Below, in pieces: positions 17,847 through 26,896 of a stretch of DNA of 64,000 nt. The translations under genes were made by a program, and so were the position numbers. How positions within the stretch are numbered: the first letter of the stretch is position 1; the number at the start of each line of letters is the position of its first letter. Origin of the DNA: Candidatus Heimdallarchaeota archaeon (GTDB lineage Archaea; Asgardarchaeota; Heimdallarchaeia; Heimdallarchaeales; Heimdallarchaeaceae); NCBI GenBank assembly GCA_030668875.1, contig DAOVER010000011.1, positions 1 through 64,000 of the forward strand, given 5' to 3'. Under the pieces are notes generated by a model, which worked only from the letters and a program-made list of their open reading frames with translations, had not been told where the DNA came from and did no database searches.

Positions 17847-19652
17847 ATGAATAGAACAATCATAAAAAACAGTTTCAAATTATTACCCTTTCTAATATTG
17901 TTTATAGTAAACACTTCAATCATAAGTACTTCAAACACATCAAATCCAGTGCAAATAGCATTCAGTATTGATTTACTAACTCTTAATCTAAACGAGCATT
18001 CAGCAATTCCAAGAATAGCTGGATTATTATCAGAAAACCTTCCAAAGATTGGAGTAGGGATAAACATTGTTGAGCATACTACCAGCGATAATATAGCTGA
18101 AAGAACATGGAATTATCCGATTGGAAGGGATTACGATTATATACCTACTTATGCTGAAGGTGGATATGACATTGTTTTGAGGGAAGTTGCGTGGGATTTT
18201 GACCATGATCATGAAGGATATTTTGACAGTGAGAGCATTGTTCCAAATGGATTAAATTACTATCAATATAATAATATCATTTATGATAATTATCTTAACT
18301 TTTTTTTGAATCAAACTTATTATGAGGGATATGAATATCTATTTGAACTTGTTACTATTTTATATGACGAATTACCCTCAATTGCCATTTGCTATCCTCG
18401 AACTGTATTTAGTCTAAAAAATACAGTATCTGGTATTGATTGGGCATTACTTACTGTTAATCAACATCGCATAGAGAATTGGGGAAACTCTGATGGACAT
18501 ATTATCAACTTTGGTTTTAGGGAGAAGTTATCAGGAACTAATATCTTCAAACAGAATTCAAGGGGTGATTCTACTTGGACACAAGCAGTTTATGGTTCTC
18601 TCTATACAAGAAACCAATATGAAGAATGGGTACCAATGATTGCTAATAGTACCTTCATTAAATCAAAACTCGATGGAAAAATGAATATCACTGTAGGCAT
18701 TGACCAACTAGCCAAATTCAGTGATGGTAGTCAAGTTCTATCGGAGGACGTGAAATATAGTTATGATTTACATTTAAATTCATCATTAGTTTCGAATCAA
18801 CTAATCAACTTTGCGAAATGTTTCCAATCAATTGAGTCTATTTCAATTGTAGACAATTATACTATCCAATTTAATCTAGACAGAATCTATAATTCACCAC
18901 ATAAGGTTCTAAGTTTAGGAATAGTCGATAAATCAAGAATTGAGCCCTTGATAGATGCTTTTGGTTACGCAATATTCGATGAACTACCCGGAACATATGA
19001 TGTACAGTATGATCTGGTAACATCTTGTGGTCCCTACATACTTGATTCATTAGATTTAGATCTGAATTTATTCAATTTATCTCCTAATCCATATTGGAAT
19101 AATTTAACCTTCTCTAATGGGATTCAACCTCACCTTCTATCACTGAATGGCACTTATGTTTCGAACGACCAAGAAGGTATTGAAAAACTACAATCAGGTG
19201 TTATAGATGTTATAAAGCTAAAAGCCTACATTCTTCCTGACTTGATAACAGGTTATTCAAATATTGAATCTAAAGCCCCCATATCTATTGAACTAGGTGT
19301 CAATATGAAACATCCAGTAATAGGGACAGGAGAGCTTACACCACTTGGAACTAGAGAATATGCAATAAATATTCGAAAAGGTATAAGTCATGCAATTCCT
19401 CGAAATTATATTGTAGATGAGATTCTAATGGGCTTAGGAGTACCAGCAAGTATCCAATATCCTGACCCAGAAATTGTATTTAGTTATTTTGAACCTTATA
19501 CATATGATCTTGATTTAGCTCGTTCTTATGTGGGATCGGTAGGTAGAAAGCCAAATCCCCCAACACCTTCATCTTCAGGTTCCTATATAATTATCTTAAC
19601 TACGTTCTTTGCTATAGTAACAACTTCAATAATAATAAAGAAAAAAAGGTAG
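17847..19652 (+). CDS. Circularly permuted SBP_bac_5-type solute-binding protein, copy 2
   Basis: This is a close paralogue of the preceding gene, 21 bases downstream, with the same order: anchor helix, FSIDLLTL, LPKIGVGINIV, GLNYYQYNN, LYDELPSIAICYPRT, then VYGSLYTR, KFSDGSQVLSEDVKYSYDL, SCGPY, AIPRNYIVDEILMGLG and a C-terminal membrane helix. The signal regions share 32 of 33 bases between copies (16008-16040 and 17865-17897). The copies differ most in surface loops and at the C-terminal linker, which is proline/serine-rich here. Different ligand choice is possible. The gene ends close to the convergent tldE-like gene. Confidence 0.75.
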   Translation: MNRTIIKNSFKLLPFLILFIVNTSIISTSNTSNPVQIAFSIDLLTLNLNEHSAIPRIAGLLSENLPKIGVGINIVEHTTSDNIAERTWNYPIGRDYDYIPTYAEGGYDIVLREVAWDFDHDHEGYFDSESIVPNGLNYYQYNNIIYDNYLNFFLNQTYYEGYEYLFELVTILYDELPSIAICYPRTVFSLKNTVSGIDWALLTVNQHRIENWGNSDGHIINFGFREKLSGTNIFKQNSRGDSTWTQAVYGSLYTRNQYEEWVPMIANSTFIKSKLDGKMNITVGIDQLAKFSDGSQVLSEDVKYSYDLHLNSSLVSNQLINFAKCFQSIESISIVDNYTIQFNLDRIYNSPHKVLSLGIVDKSRIEPLIDAFGYAIFDELPGTYDVQYDLVTSCGPYILDSLDLDLNLFNLSPNPYWNNLTFSNGIQPHLLSLNGTYVSNDQEGIEKLQSGVIDVIKLKAYILPDLITGYSNIESKAPISIELGVNMKHPVIGTGELTPLGTREYAINIRKGISHAIPRNYIVDEILMGLGVPASIQYPDPEIVFSYFEPYTYDLDLARSYVGSVGRKPNPPTPSSSGSYIIILTTFFAIVTTSIIIKKKR

Positions 19653-19662
19653 AAATCATGAA

Positions 19663-21015
19663 TTAAGAAGTAGCTGCAGTTATGTTAATATCTTCAAGCA
19701 AAACAGCAGGTATGAATGTTGGTGTATTTACTTCCCAGCTTTTTATTTGTTTTAGGTCCTTACCCAATGCTTTGATATTCCCAAAAATGTTAAACATAGT
19801 GTCACTTACTCTTAATTCTCTAACTGGTTTTGAGATTTCACCGTTCTCTATTATGAACATTCCATCTCTAGGAATAGTTGAGAATATCCCATCTGCATAA
19901 CTAGTAAATCTTGTATACCAGTTATTAGTAAGGTAAATTGTTGGTTTGCCTTTGGATATTTCCATTAATTCATCAAATGAATGATCACCAGGTTCAAAGA
20001 ATACATTGGTATTCTGTGGGAAAACAAGCCCAGCATTTCCTGTACTTACTGTTCCTGCTTTTTTAGCTGTTGATGTGTTGTGAATGAAACCTTTCAAAAT
20101 ACCATTCTCAACTAAAACATTCCTACCAGTTGGATGACCTTCATCATCAAACGATCTTGATCCTAGACCATTCGGAAGAAGAGCATCATCATAAACTGAA
20201 ACGAATTCGGGACCTATCTGTTCTCCAATTTTATCTTTTAACCAAGAAAATCCTATCTCTACAGAAAATGGATTAGCAGCTACAGGTGTTGCTGCAACAA
20301 TATCACCAGCTACCTTAGGAGCTAGAATGACATTATATTTCCCAGGTGAGCCATTTACTCCTCCAACTGACATTTTAGCTATTTTTCCTGCTTTTCTTCC
20401 TGCTTCTTCTAAATCAATCCTTGAAGATAATCGTCCAACATCTATTTCTGCTCCCGAACTAGTATCATCAATGAAGGAACGAATTGTATATTCATATTTG
20501 GTTGAATGCGCTTTTGCTCTAGCTCCTCTTGAGGAAACAAGCTGGACTTTTGTTGCATCCCAGTAAAGCACTCCTGCAGATCTTTTCGCTCCTTCTTCTT
20601 GAGCTGCATTGATCGAAGCTGTCACCTTATCGAGAGCTTGTTCGTGGAAATCTATTAGATCTGGATCGCTTAATTCATCAATAGATGGATAACTAAATGG
20701 ACCATCGGATATTCCCATGTAATTCTGATTTGGAGGTAATGAGGAGACAAGCTTATCGAGAGAATCAATAGATGATAAAATTGTTTCAGATGTTAAGTCT
20801 TGGAGATCAACAGCAACTGTTTTTTGATTTTTAACTGCAAAAACACCTAAATTCATAGAAGCCCAATTCTTGACAATTGTTATTTGATTATCAGCAAATC
20901 TAATTTGTGACTTATTGCTTTTTTCTGTCTGTAAAATATAATCTTCAAAACCTAACTCTTGGAGTTTCTTTATTGTTAAATCCATAACATTTTCAGTATC
21001 TAATTTATCTACCAT
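19663..21015 (-). CDS. tldE: TldE/PmbA-type metalloprotease partner
   Basis: The sequence has the TldD/PmbA fold: an N-terminal helical-strand region (KNWASMNLGVFAVKNQ) and a C-terminal barrel with LPNGLGSRSFDDEGHPTGRNV and RFTSYADGIFSTIPRDGMF. It lacks the HExxxH zinc motif, as TldE/PmbA does, and should serve as the non-catalytic half of a TldD-TldE heterodimer that degrades or trims unfolded peptides. TldD is immediately upstream. AGGTGAGAGTA precedes the ATG at 21015 and the ORF-track GTG at 21024 lies within that site, so the later start is chosen. It converges with the permuted binding-protein gene. Confidence 0.88.
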   Translation of the reverse strand: MVDKLDTENVMDLTIKKLQELGFEDYILQTEKSNKSQIRFADNQITIVKNWASMNLGVFAVKNQKTVAVDLQDLTSETILSSIDSLDKLVSSLPPNQNYMGISDGPFSYPSIDELSDPDLIDFHEQALDKVTASINAAQEEGAKRSAGVLYWDATKVQLVSSRGARAKAHSTKYEYTIRSFIDDTSSGAEIDVGRLSSRIDLEEAGRKAGKIAKMSVGGVNGSPGKYNVILAPKVAGDIVAATPVAANPFSVEIGFSWLKDKIGEQIGPEFVSVYDDALLPNGLGSRSFDDEGHPTGRNVLVENGILKGFIHNTSTAKKAGTVSTGNAGLVFPQNTNVFFEPGDHSFDELMEISKGKPTIYLTNNWYTRFTSYADGIFSTIPRDGMFIIENGEISKPVRELRVSDTMFNIFGNIKALGKDLKQIKSWEVNTPTFIPAVLLEDINITAATS

Positions 21016-21020
21016 TACTC

Positions 21021-22469
21021 TCACCTAACCTCCACATTACGAATACGCATGAATGAACCACCATGATAAACAGGTGCGCCCTGCATTGGATCACCTTTGC
21101 CACAAGTAGCAGCGTCAAATTCTAGCAAACTCTTCTTAGCAACTGCATCAACTGAGCCCCATAGTTTGGGAGTTGTAGTTTCAACTACAGGTCTTCTCAC
21201 CATGTGTTTAACTTCACCATTCTCGATTAGATATGCTTCTAATCCTACATACTTGGATTGATATCGTCTGTCATCAATATTCCACTCTGTAAAGTTGTGC
21301 ATCAAGACACCAAGTTTAACGTCCTCTATCAATTCCTCTAATTCGAAATCACCTGGCAACAGATAGGTATTAGCCATTCTAGGGATTGGTTCACGGTTAT
21401 AACCTATTGCTCGAGCTGCTGCTGTACTCTTTGTTTGCATGAAAGCAGCTGATTCTCTATTATGAAGCATATCCTGAAAAATACCTTCCTTTAAGAGATA
21501 TCTTGGTCCGGCCTTTATTCCTTCATCGTCATATTGATAATAACCATAAGAACCTAATAATGAAGGATCATCTATTATTGTAACTTTATCAGAACCTATT
21601 TTTTCACCAATCATGTCTTGTTTAAGATAGCTTTCACCTGCTTGAGCACCTTCTCTTCCTAATATCCTATCTCCTTCAGATGGATGCCCTTGATTCTCAT
21701 GACACATTATACCAATAACATTCGGACCAACTACATAATCTATTGTTCCTTTTGGAGCTTCCTTTGCTTCAGTAACTATTTTTCCCAATGTTCTAACTTG
21801 TTTCTCTATATAATCTTCAATTTTCCAGAAATCTAATGCTTCATACCCACCAGCTTTTCCTTTTTGTATCATTAACTGCTCTTTTGAGCCCGTAGTGGGG
21901 TTTACTGCCACAATCAATCCAAAGAGTTGTAGAAGGTCAGTTTCGCTCTCTATCCTTGCTCCTTCATTAGTTATAATCAATTTCTTTTCTGTTTGATCTA
22001 ACATTTGAAAGAAACGGAACGGTATGATTGCACCAGTTTCTACTTCAGCTGCAATTTTATCTAGATTGATTAATCTGTTAATTTTCTCTTCAGGAGATAA
22101 TTCTAAAGGTCTTTTTCCACTTTGACCAATAGCTTGATAGGTTGCTATGTGAATTTCCTCTTCACTAAACGATATTTTCTTTGTTCGCATATTTCCGCTT
22201 GCTTCAGCCATTTTAGTTGCGAAAGTTACTGCTATATTCATCTCTTCTTTCGTCATCTCATTAAAACTAGCGAATCCTACTCCACCGTCTTTCAGTACTC
22301 TTATTCCAATACCCTTGCTTCTCATTATAGCTCCGAGTTCAGGAACTCCACTTTTCAGAATACTAGTGTTGCTTTTCAAATCAACTAAGCGTGCTTCAAT
22401 ATACTGAGCACCAAGTTTCTCTCCCTTCTCTATTGCTTTTTCAACCAGATCAATTGGTTCTGCAGTCAT
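21021..22469 (-). CDS. tldD: TldD zinc metalloprotease
   Basis: This 482-residue protein carries the catalytic HENQGHPSEGD motif near residue 255, the HExxxH zinc site that distinguishes TldD from TldE. Downstream DDPSLLGSYGYYQYDDEGI and the FTEWNIDDRRYQSKY region are typical of the family barrel. It would pair with the adjacent TldE to form the active heterodimer that cleaves short unstructured peptides inside the cell. In bacteria the complex matures microcin B17 and other ribosomal peptides; no precursor peptide is evident here. The gene pair is on one transcript with only a few bases between. Confidence 0.92.
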   Translation of the reverse strand: MTAEPIDLVEKAIEKGEKLGAQYIEARLVDLKSNTSILKSGVPELGAIMRSKGIGIRVLKDGGVGFASFNEMTKEEMNIAVTFATKMAEASGNMRTKKISFSEEEIHIATYQAIGQSGKRPLELSPEEKINRLINLDKIAAEVETGAIIPFRFFQMLDQTEKKLIITNEGARIESETDLLQLFGLIVAVNPTTGSKEQLMIQKGKAGGYEALDFWKIEDYIEKQVRTLGKIVTEAKEAPKGTIDYVVGPNVIGIMCHENQGHPSEGDRILGREGAQAGESYLKQDMIGEKIGSDKVTIIDDPSLLGSYGYYQYDDEGIKAGPRYLLKEGIFQDMLHNRESAAFMQTKSTAAARAIGYNREPIPRMANTYLLPGDFELEELIEDVKLGVLMHNFTEWNIDDRRYQSKYVGLEAYLIENGEVKHMVRRPVVETTTPKLWGSVDAVAKKSLLEFDAATCGKGDPMQGAPVYHGGSFMRIRNVEVR

Positions 22470-22543
22470 ATTCAGAAGATATAATTATAATTATTTAAAG
22501 ATATTCTCTCAACAATGAAAACATAATAAGATAGTGTAGGATA

Positions 22544-23440
22544 TTATCTTACAGATTCTAATTCAATTTGATATTCAACAAATTCCTTAACTAAATTCGC
22601 TACATCCCTTCCATTTTCGAACAATAAGTCATGTTTGGAATCAGGTAGTATTGCTAATCTCGAGTTAGGTAATAGTTCTCGCAGTTTCATTGAATCTTTA
22701 ACAGAAGTAAGATGATCTTTTTCCCCTACCATAAGTAAAATCGGAGTTTCTAACTTCTTAAGTTCTTCATCTTTATCCCAAGCATATACTGTATTCAGTA
22801 AACTTTGTCTAAAAACATGATATGGCATACTCTTACGTTGTTCTTTTATGATGTTGATATACTTTGGATTAACTGAATCTGATGTAATGATATTCATTAC
22901 TACATGCAAAAGAATATTTTTCACTCTTTCATCCATTCTGTAAAACATTAAAGGAAGCATTCTTGGAAATGGTTCTCTGAAATTAGGTGCACTTGAAAGC
23001 ACTACCGCTGCTTTTGCTCTTTCTGGTTTTAAGCATAGATAGTTTTGAACTATTGCTGACCCCATAGAATGCCCAATTAAGATTAGATTCTTTGGATTGA
23101 AATAATCCACAATTTGTGCTAATTCCTCTGTAAATAATCCTAGATCATAAGAATCTGAGTCAACATCTGAAAAACCATGACCTTTCATATCATAAGCTAT
23201 GATTCTAAAATGAGATCCTAACATTTTTAGTAGATAACTGTAAATTATGCTACTTGAACCCCACCCATGAGCACAAATTATTGTATAATCATATGTAGGA
23301 TTTTCGTTTATATCTACGTAACTAATAGTATAACTTGAACCATTTCTTTGTATCGTTAACTTAGCTCTTTTTTCTGAGAATGGATCGACCATTACCAAAT
23401 CCTCCATTTCCAGTTTAGATGATCTATTTAGTGATAGCAT
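22544..23440 (-). CDS. Alpha/beta-hydrolase
   Basis: The fold is shown by CAHGWGSSSIIY (oxyanion loop), GHSMGSA with the nucleophile Ser near 125, VGEKDHLTS with the acid and DSKHDLLFENG with the catalytic His. The size of 299 residues matches the common hydrolase fold without a signal peptide, so it acts in the cytosol on an ester, lactone or similar bond. TTTATAAA at 23471-23478 on this strand fits a start at ATG 23440 rather than the TTG chosen in the track; ATG 23407 is a further option. The substrate cannot be named. Confidence 0.85.
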   Translation of the reverse strand: MLSLNRSSKLEMEDLVMVDPFSEKRAKLTIQRNGSSYTISYVDINENPTYDYTIICAHGWGSSSIIYSYLLKMLGSHFRIIAYDMKGHGFSDVDSDSYDLGLFTEELAQIVDYFNPKNLILIGHSMGSAIVQNYLCLKPERAKAAVVLSSAPNFREPFPRMLPLMFYRMDERVKNILLHVVMNIITSDSVNPKYINIIKEQRKSMPYHVFRQSLLNTVYAWDKDEELKKLETPILLMVGEKDHLTSVKDSMKLRELLPNSRLAILPDSKHDLLFENGRDVANLVKEFVEYQIELESVR

Positions 23441-23470
23441 ATGGCTCAATTATATACTAGTTATCGAACA

Positions 23471-23478
23471 TTTATAAA
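23471..23478 (-). promoter_or_regulatory. TATA box of the alpha/beta-hydrolase gene
   Basis: TTTATAAA on the minus strand is about 30-38 bases before the ATG at 23440. Confidence 0.45.
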
Positions 23479-23551
23479 ACTAATCAAATGAAAAGTAAAG
23501 GGCTTAAAAACGTGATGTGTAGCTCTTTACACAAATATGAAAAAAGAGTGA

Positions 23552-25390
23552 TTAGAGTGATTTTTCAAAGAAATCTGACAGCATTTTGAATAAAGTTTTT
23601 TGATTCTTTACTTTCACAATTCCATGACCTTCATCTTCGAAAATATACTCCTCATAATCTATTTTGTGTTCTTCTAGATTCTTCCTAACTTCCTCTACAT
23701 TCTTTGGAGAAACATTGGGATCTCGTCTTCCTTGAATAATTAGTAATTTACCTTTAATATCCTGAACAAAGTTAATGGGTGAGCGTTCAAAATATATATC
23801 TGGCACTTCTGTTGGAGTGCCACCCATCATTTCAGCTGAAAGAGGTTTTAAATCAGGTCTTGTTGTATCGTAATCAATCTCCAGATCAGTCATACCACAA
23901 ATGGGTGCTGAAGCCGCGATGATATCAAATGGAGCTTTTGTTATCCCAAACCAAGCTGAGTACCCCCCATAGCTTGTTCCAGTTATGCCAACCTTACCAC
24001 TTACAGCTGTTCCTTGTGATATAAGTGCTCTAATACCTGAAAGAATATCCTCCTGTTCATCAGCTCCCCACCCTCTGTCTCGTATCGAATCTTCAAAGGT
24101 AATCCCATAGCCAGTTGAACCTCTATAATTTGGATCAAGAACTGTAAAACCTAATTTAGTATAATACTGGATTTGAGAATTAATAGCATCTTCAGAATGG
24201 GCAGTAGGGCCACCATGCACGTATATTATTGTTTTTTCATTCGATTTTTTAGGTTTGTACAACCAACCATGCACATTAACACCATCATGAGATTTCCAGT
24301 CAAAATCTTCAGCAGCAGTCAAATCACTTTTTTGTAATTTTGTTTGTTTCCAAACATAAGTAAGTGATTTGAAATTAACAGGGTTTATGGAATCAATATT
24401 GAATTTAATAATATCATCTGGTTGAGTTGAAGAATAATATTTGCCGATCCAATCCTTAGAATTTAAGGGGGCAATTGGATAATAATTTCCTGATATTCTA
24501 GGTAATTTCGTTTCTTGCAAGGTTTCCACGTTAATAATTGAAACTCTTTTTTTTGCTTTTTCATATTCTGATACAAAGAAATAATTACCAATTCGGGGAA
24601 CAGAAAAATCTTCAATACTTCGTAATGGATCATCGATTACCCATGTGATTTCTTCGGATTCGACATTGTAAATACCAAGGGAGTAATGTTTCTGTTCTAT
24701 GTTATCTTTTGTATCGGTAAGAAACACTATTCTCTTACTATCAGACAACCAAGATGCAAATACTCTTGCCTTCTCACCGAAATTTAATATCTCTCTGTCT
24801 TGATTACCATCTATATCCACAATCCACTTTTGTTCTCCTTTAGGATGGTACTCTTTTCTGCTATATAGTATGTTCTGCCCATTTTTTGATAAATCAGGGA
24901 ATAACCATGTTGGTTTACTAGGTTTTGCTAAACATATCATCTCATCAGTTTCTAAATTGTGTTTGTAAATGTAAGTAGGTTCAATTTCCTTTTTATCTGT
25001 TAAGGAATAATTAGCTCCATATATCAACCATTTCTCACTTGGATGAATTCTCCCTCCTCTCAAGAAGAATGGAGGGTTTTCCATGGTTAATGGAATCATC
25101 TCGAGCGGATTATCTAGATTAATTCTAAACAATCTAACTCTTTCATTTCTACTCTTATCTTCTCCAACCAAAACAGCCTTACTCTTTGGATAGAAATATC
25201 TAACTATTGACATTTCTGGGGTATTTGATAGAGCTATAGGGTTGGAACTACCATCTGTAGGAACATAGAATACATCAATGTTAGGATTGATATTTCTCCA
25301 TGAATAGGCTAAATACTTCCCATCAGGGGAAATTTGAGGTGAATAAATAAAAGGTATTGTAAGCAAATCATCTAAATAATCTTCCTTCAT
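23552..25390 (-). CDS. S9 family prolyl oligopeptidase-type peptidase
   Basis: An N-terminal beta-propeller is evident from repeated blocks such as PQISPDGKYLAYSWRN and SWLSDSKRIVFLTD. The C-terminal alpha/beta-hydrolase domain has YVHGGPTAHSED, the nucleophile GTSYGGYSAW near residue 472, the Asp in GRRDPNVSP near 555 and the His in DEGHGI near 590. This is the acylaminoacyl-peptidase/DPP-type arrangement, and 612 residues is usual. There is no signal peptide, so it should degrade cytosolic peptides. Together with PepF and TldD/E it makes this region a peptide-degradation cluster. Confidence 0.9.
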   Translation of the reverse strand: MKEDYLDDLLTIPFIYSPQISPDGKYLAYSWRNINPNIDVFYVPTDGSSNPIALSNTPEMSIVRYFYPKSKAVLVGEDKSRNERVRLFRINLDNPLEMIPLTMENPPFFLRGGRIHPSEKWLIYGANYSLTDKKEIEPTYIYKHNLETDEMICLAKPSKPTWLFPDLSKNGQNILYSRKEYHPKGEQKWIVDIDGNQDREILNFGEKARVFASWLSDSKRIVFLTDTKDNIEQKHYSLGIYNVESEEITWVIDDPLRSIEDFSVPRIGNYFFVSEYEKAKKRVSIINVETLQETKLPRISGNYYPIAPLNSKDWIGKYYSSTQPDDIIKFNIDSINPVNFKSLTYVWKQTKLQKSDLTAAEDFDWKSHDGVNVHGWLYKPKKSNEKTIIYVHGGPTAHSEDAINSQIQYYTKLGFTVLDPNYRGSTGYGITFEDSIRDRGWGADEQEDILSGIRALISQGTAVSGKVGITGTSYGGYSAWFGITKAPFDIIAASAPICGMTDLEIDYDTTRPDLKPLSAEMMGGTPTEVPDIYFERSPINFVQDIKGKLLIIQGRRDPNVSPKNVEEVRKNLEEHKIDYEEYIFEDEGHGIVKVKNQKTLFKMLSDFFEKSL

Positions 25391-25449
25391 AAATGCAATT
25401 TGTTATGGAATATTAAAATATTTACTGATTGGTAGATGAGACAGAAAGA

Positions 25450-26025
25450 TCAAAAGATGTGTGGAAACCATTCAGCAAAAGGTACAAATAAAGCAAGAAT
25501 TGGACCCGAAAATATGAAGAAAACTGCTCCTACTATCAAACCAACAACCGTTCCACCTATAATATCTAATACATAGTGTAATCTTAATGATATCCTTGCT
25601 ATGTTCACGCCAATAGTCCATAGACCAAATAACAAACCTAACCACCATACTTCTTGAAAGAAGAGAATCATGAGTATTGATGAAGTTGCCATACGGCTTG
25701 CATGACCACTTGGAAAACTGTAGTAATCTCCTCTGGCTACATATTTTTTTAGCCTGTCATCACTTGGTCTTTTTCTTTTTACTATATATTTGATTAAGGC
25801 TGTAGTTAAGCCTGATATTATTAAAACGAGCAATTGTAAGATATTAATTGTTCTGTCCATGAAAATATCGAAAACAAAAAATATAACAGAGAGAATTATC
25901 CATGGCTGTGAATTACCTGAGAGTGCAAGTATACTAAAGAAAGTTTGATGTTTAGCTGTTCTATCAGCTATTTTTTGTGATACTTTCTTATCCCATTCAT
26001 CTAGGCTTGATTCTTCAATAGCCAT
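25450..26025 (-). CDS. PAP2-superfamily membrane phosphatase
   Basis: The three PAP2 motifs occur in order: KYIVKRKRPSDD (KxxxxxxRP), YSFPSGHAS (PSGH) and ARISLRLHYVLDIIGG (SRxxxxxHxxxD-like with R-H-D). Five or six membrane helices surround them. The family removes phosphate from lipid phosphates or polyprenyl diphosphates at the membrane surface. I prefer the ATG at 26025 (MAIEESSLDEWDKK), which is where family members usually begin; the ORF-track TTG at 26073 abuts the upstream stop codon. It is the last gene of a unit with the nucleotidyltransferase and the second quinate-dehydrogenase-like gene. Confidence 0.85.
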   Translation of the reverse strand: MAIEESSLDEWDKKVSQKIADRTAKHQTFFSILALSGNSQPWIILSVIFFVFDIFMDRTINILQLLVLIISGLTTALIKYIVKRKRPSDDRLKKYVARGDYYSFPSGHASRMATSSILMILFFQEVWWLGLLFGLWTIGVNIARISLRLHYVLDIIGGTVVGLIVGAVFFIFSGPILALFVPFAEWFPHIF

Positions 26026-26073
26026 ACAAGAGAAGAAGAGGTCTAATTTAAAAAAGTAACTGTCATTTCGCAA

Positions 26074-26886
26074 CTATTCGTACAAATTTCTATTCTCTTC
26101 ATAATATTTTCGAGCAACCAACAGATGTTCAGGTTTGTCGACATCCATTGCAATTTCTCCGTCAAACATTACAGGTGCATATATCCCCCTCTCAATCTTG
26201 AAGATTTTTTTATTAAAAAATTTTAGTAGCCTTTCAAGTGTTAATCGCTTGAAAACGTACCTTAATACAAGAATAGGGTTTAAAATAATTAACTGCCCAA
26301 TTACTGATTTTCTTTGTGAACCTAAATCATCAATCAGTTTTTTATGTTCTAAAAGCTTTCCTGGTTTCACAAGAAGAATGTCCCCACCACAGAATTCTAA
26401 ATCCATAAATTTCATCCAACTTCGTTGGACATTAGGAAATTTTTCCAACATAGTTTCCTTTTTAACTATTGGATAATAGAATATCCCATCAATCTCTCCT
26501 CCTGATTCTTCTTCACATTTGTCAACAAACCTTTGTATCATATCACTTTTAATTAGCGGAACATCTGCAGAGAGAGTGATCATATATTCAGAATGCCCTT
26601 CTTCCTTCCTTATATAATCTTTATAAACATTAACTCCTTTATCGAAAACTGTTCCTTCATCTTCAACAAAAACAACTGGGTAATTGGTGTCCCACTCTTC
26701 TTCAGTCATACCTACAATGTAGATTTTTTCAATGAAGTCACATTTGAGAAATTCCTCTACTTGACGTTCAAGAAATATTTTTGATCCTAACTTAATGAAA
26801 CCTTTCTTTGGAACATTTTCAAGTTCACAAATAATATCATCTTTACTTGAATGTCCAGCTAATATTATGGCGTTCATCTTAATCAT
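26074..26886 (-). CDS. MobA-like nucleotidyltransferase
   Basis: The product begins MIKMNAIILAGHSSKDD and continues with FIKLGSKIFLERQVEEF, then LSADVPLIKSDMI, the usual layout of a nucleotidyltransferase of the MobA/GlmU-like fold (NTP loop, sugar- or alcohol-phosphate site and the D-x-P metal segment). The glycine-rich NTP loop is short (LAGHSS) and lacks the common basic run. It probably activates a phosphorylated sugar or polyol, perhaps for lipid headgroup or glycan synthesis, with the PAP2 phosphatase downstream. Start 26886 avoids a 32-base overlap with the previous gene. Confidence 0.7.
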   Translation of the reverse strand: MIKMNAIILAGHSSKDDIICELENVPKKGFIKLGSKIFLERQVEEFLKCDFIEKIYIVGMTEEEWDTNYPVVFVEDEGTVFDKGVNVYKDYIRKEEGHSEYMITLSADVPLIKSDMIQRFVDKCEEESGGEIDGIFYYPIVKKETMLEKFPNVQRSWMKFMDLEFCGGDILLVKPGKLLEHKKLIDDLGSQRKSVIGQLIILNPILVLRYVFKRLTLERLLKFFNKKIFKIERGIYAPVMFDGEIAMDVDKPEHLLVARKYYEENRNLYE

Positions 26887-26896
26887 TGTAATCTGC

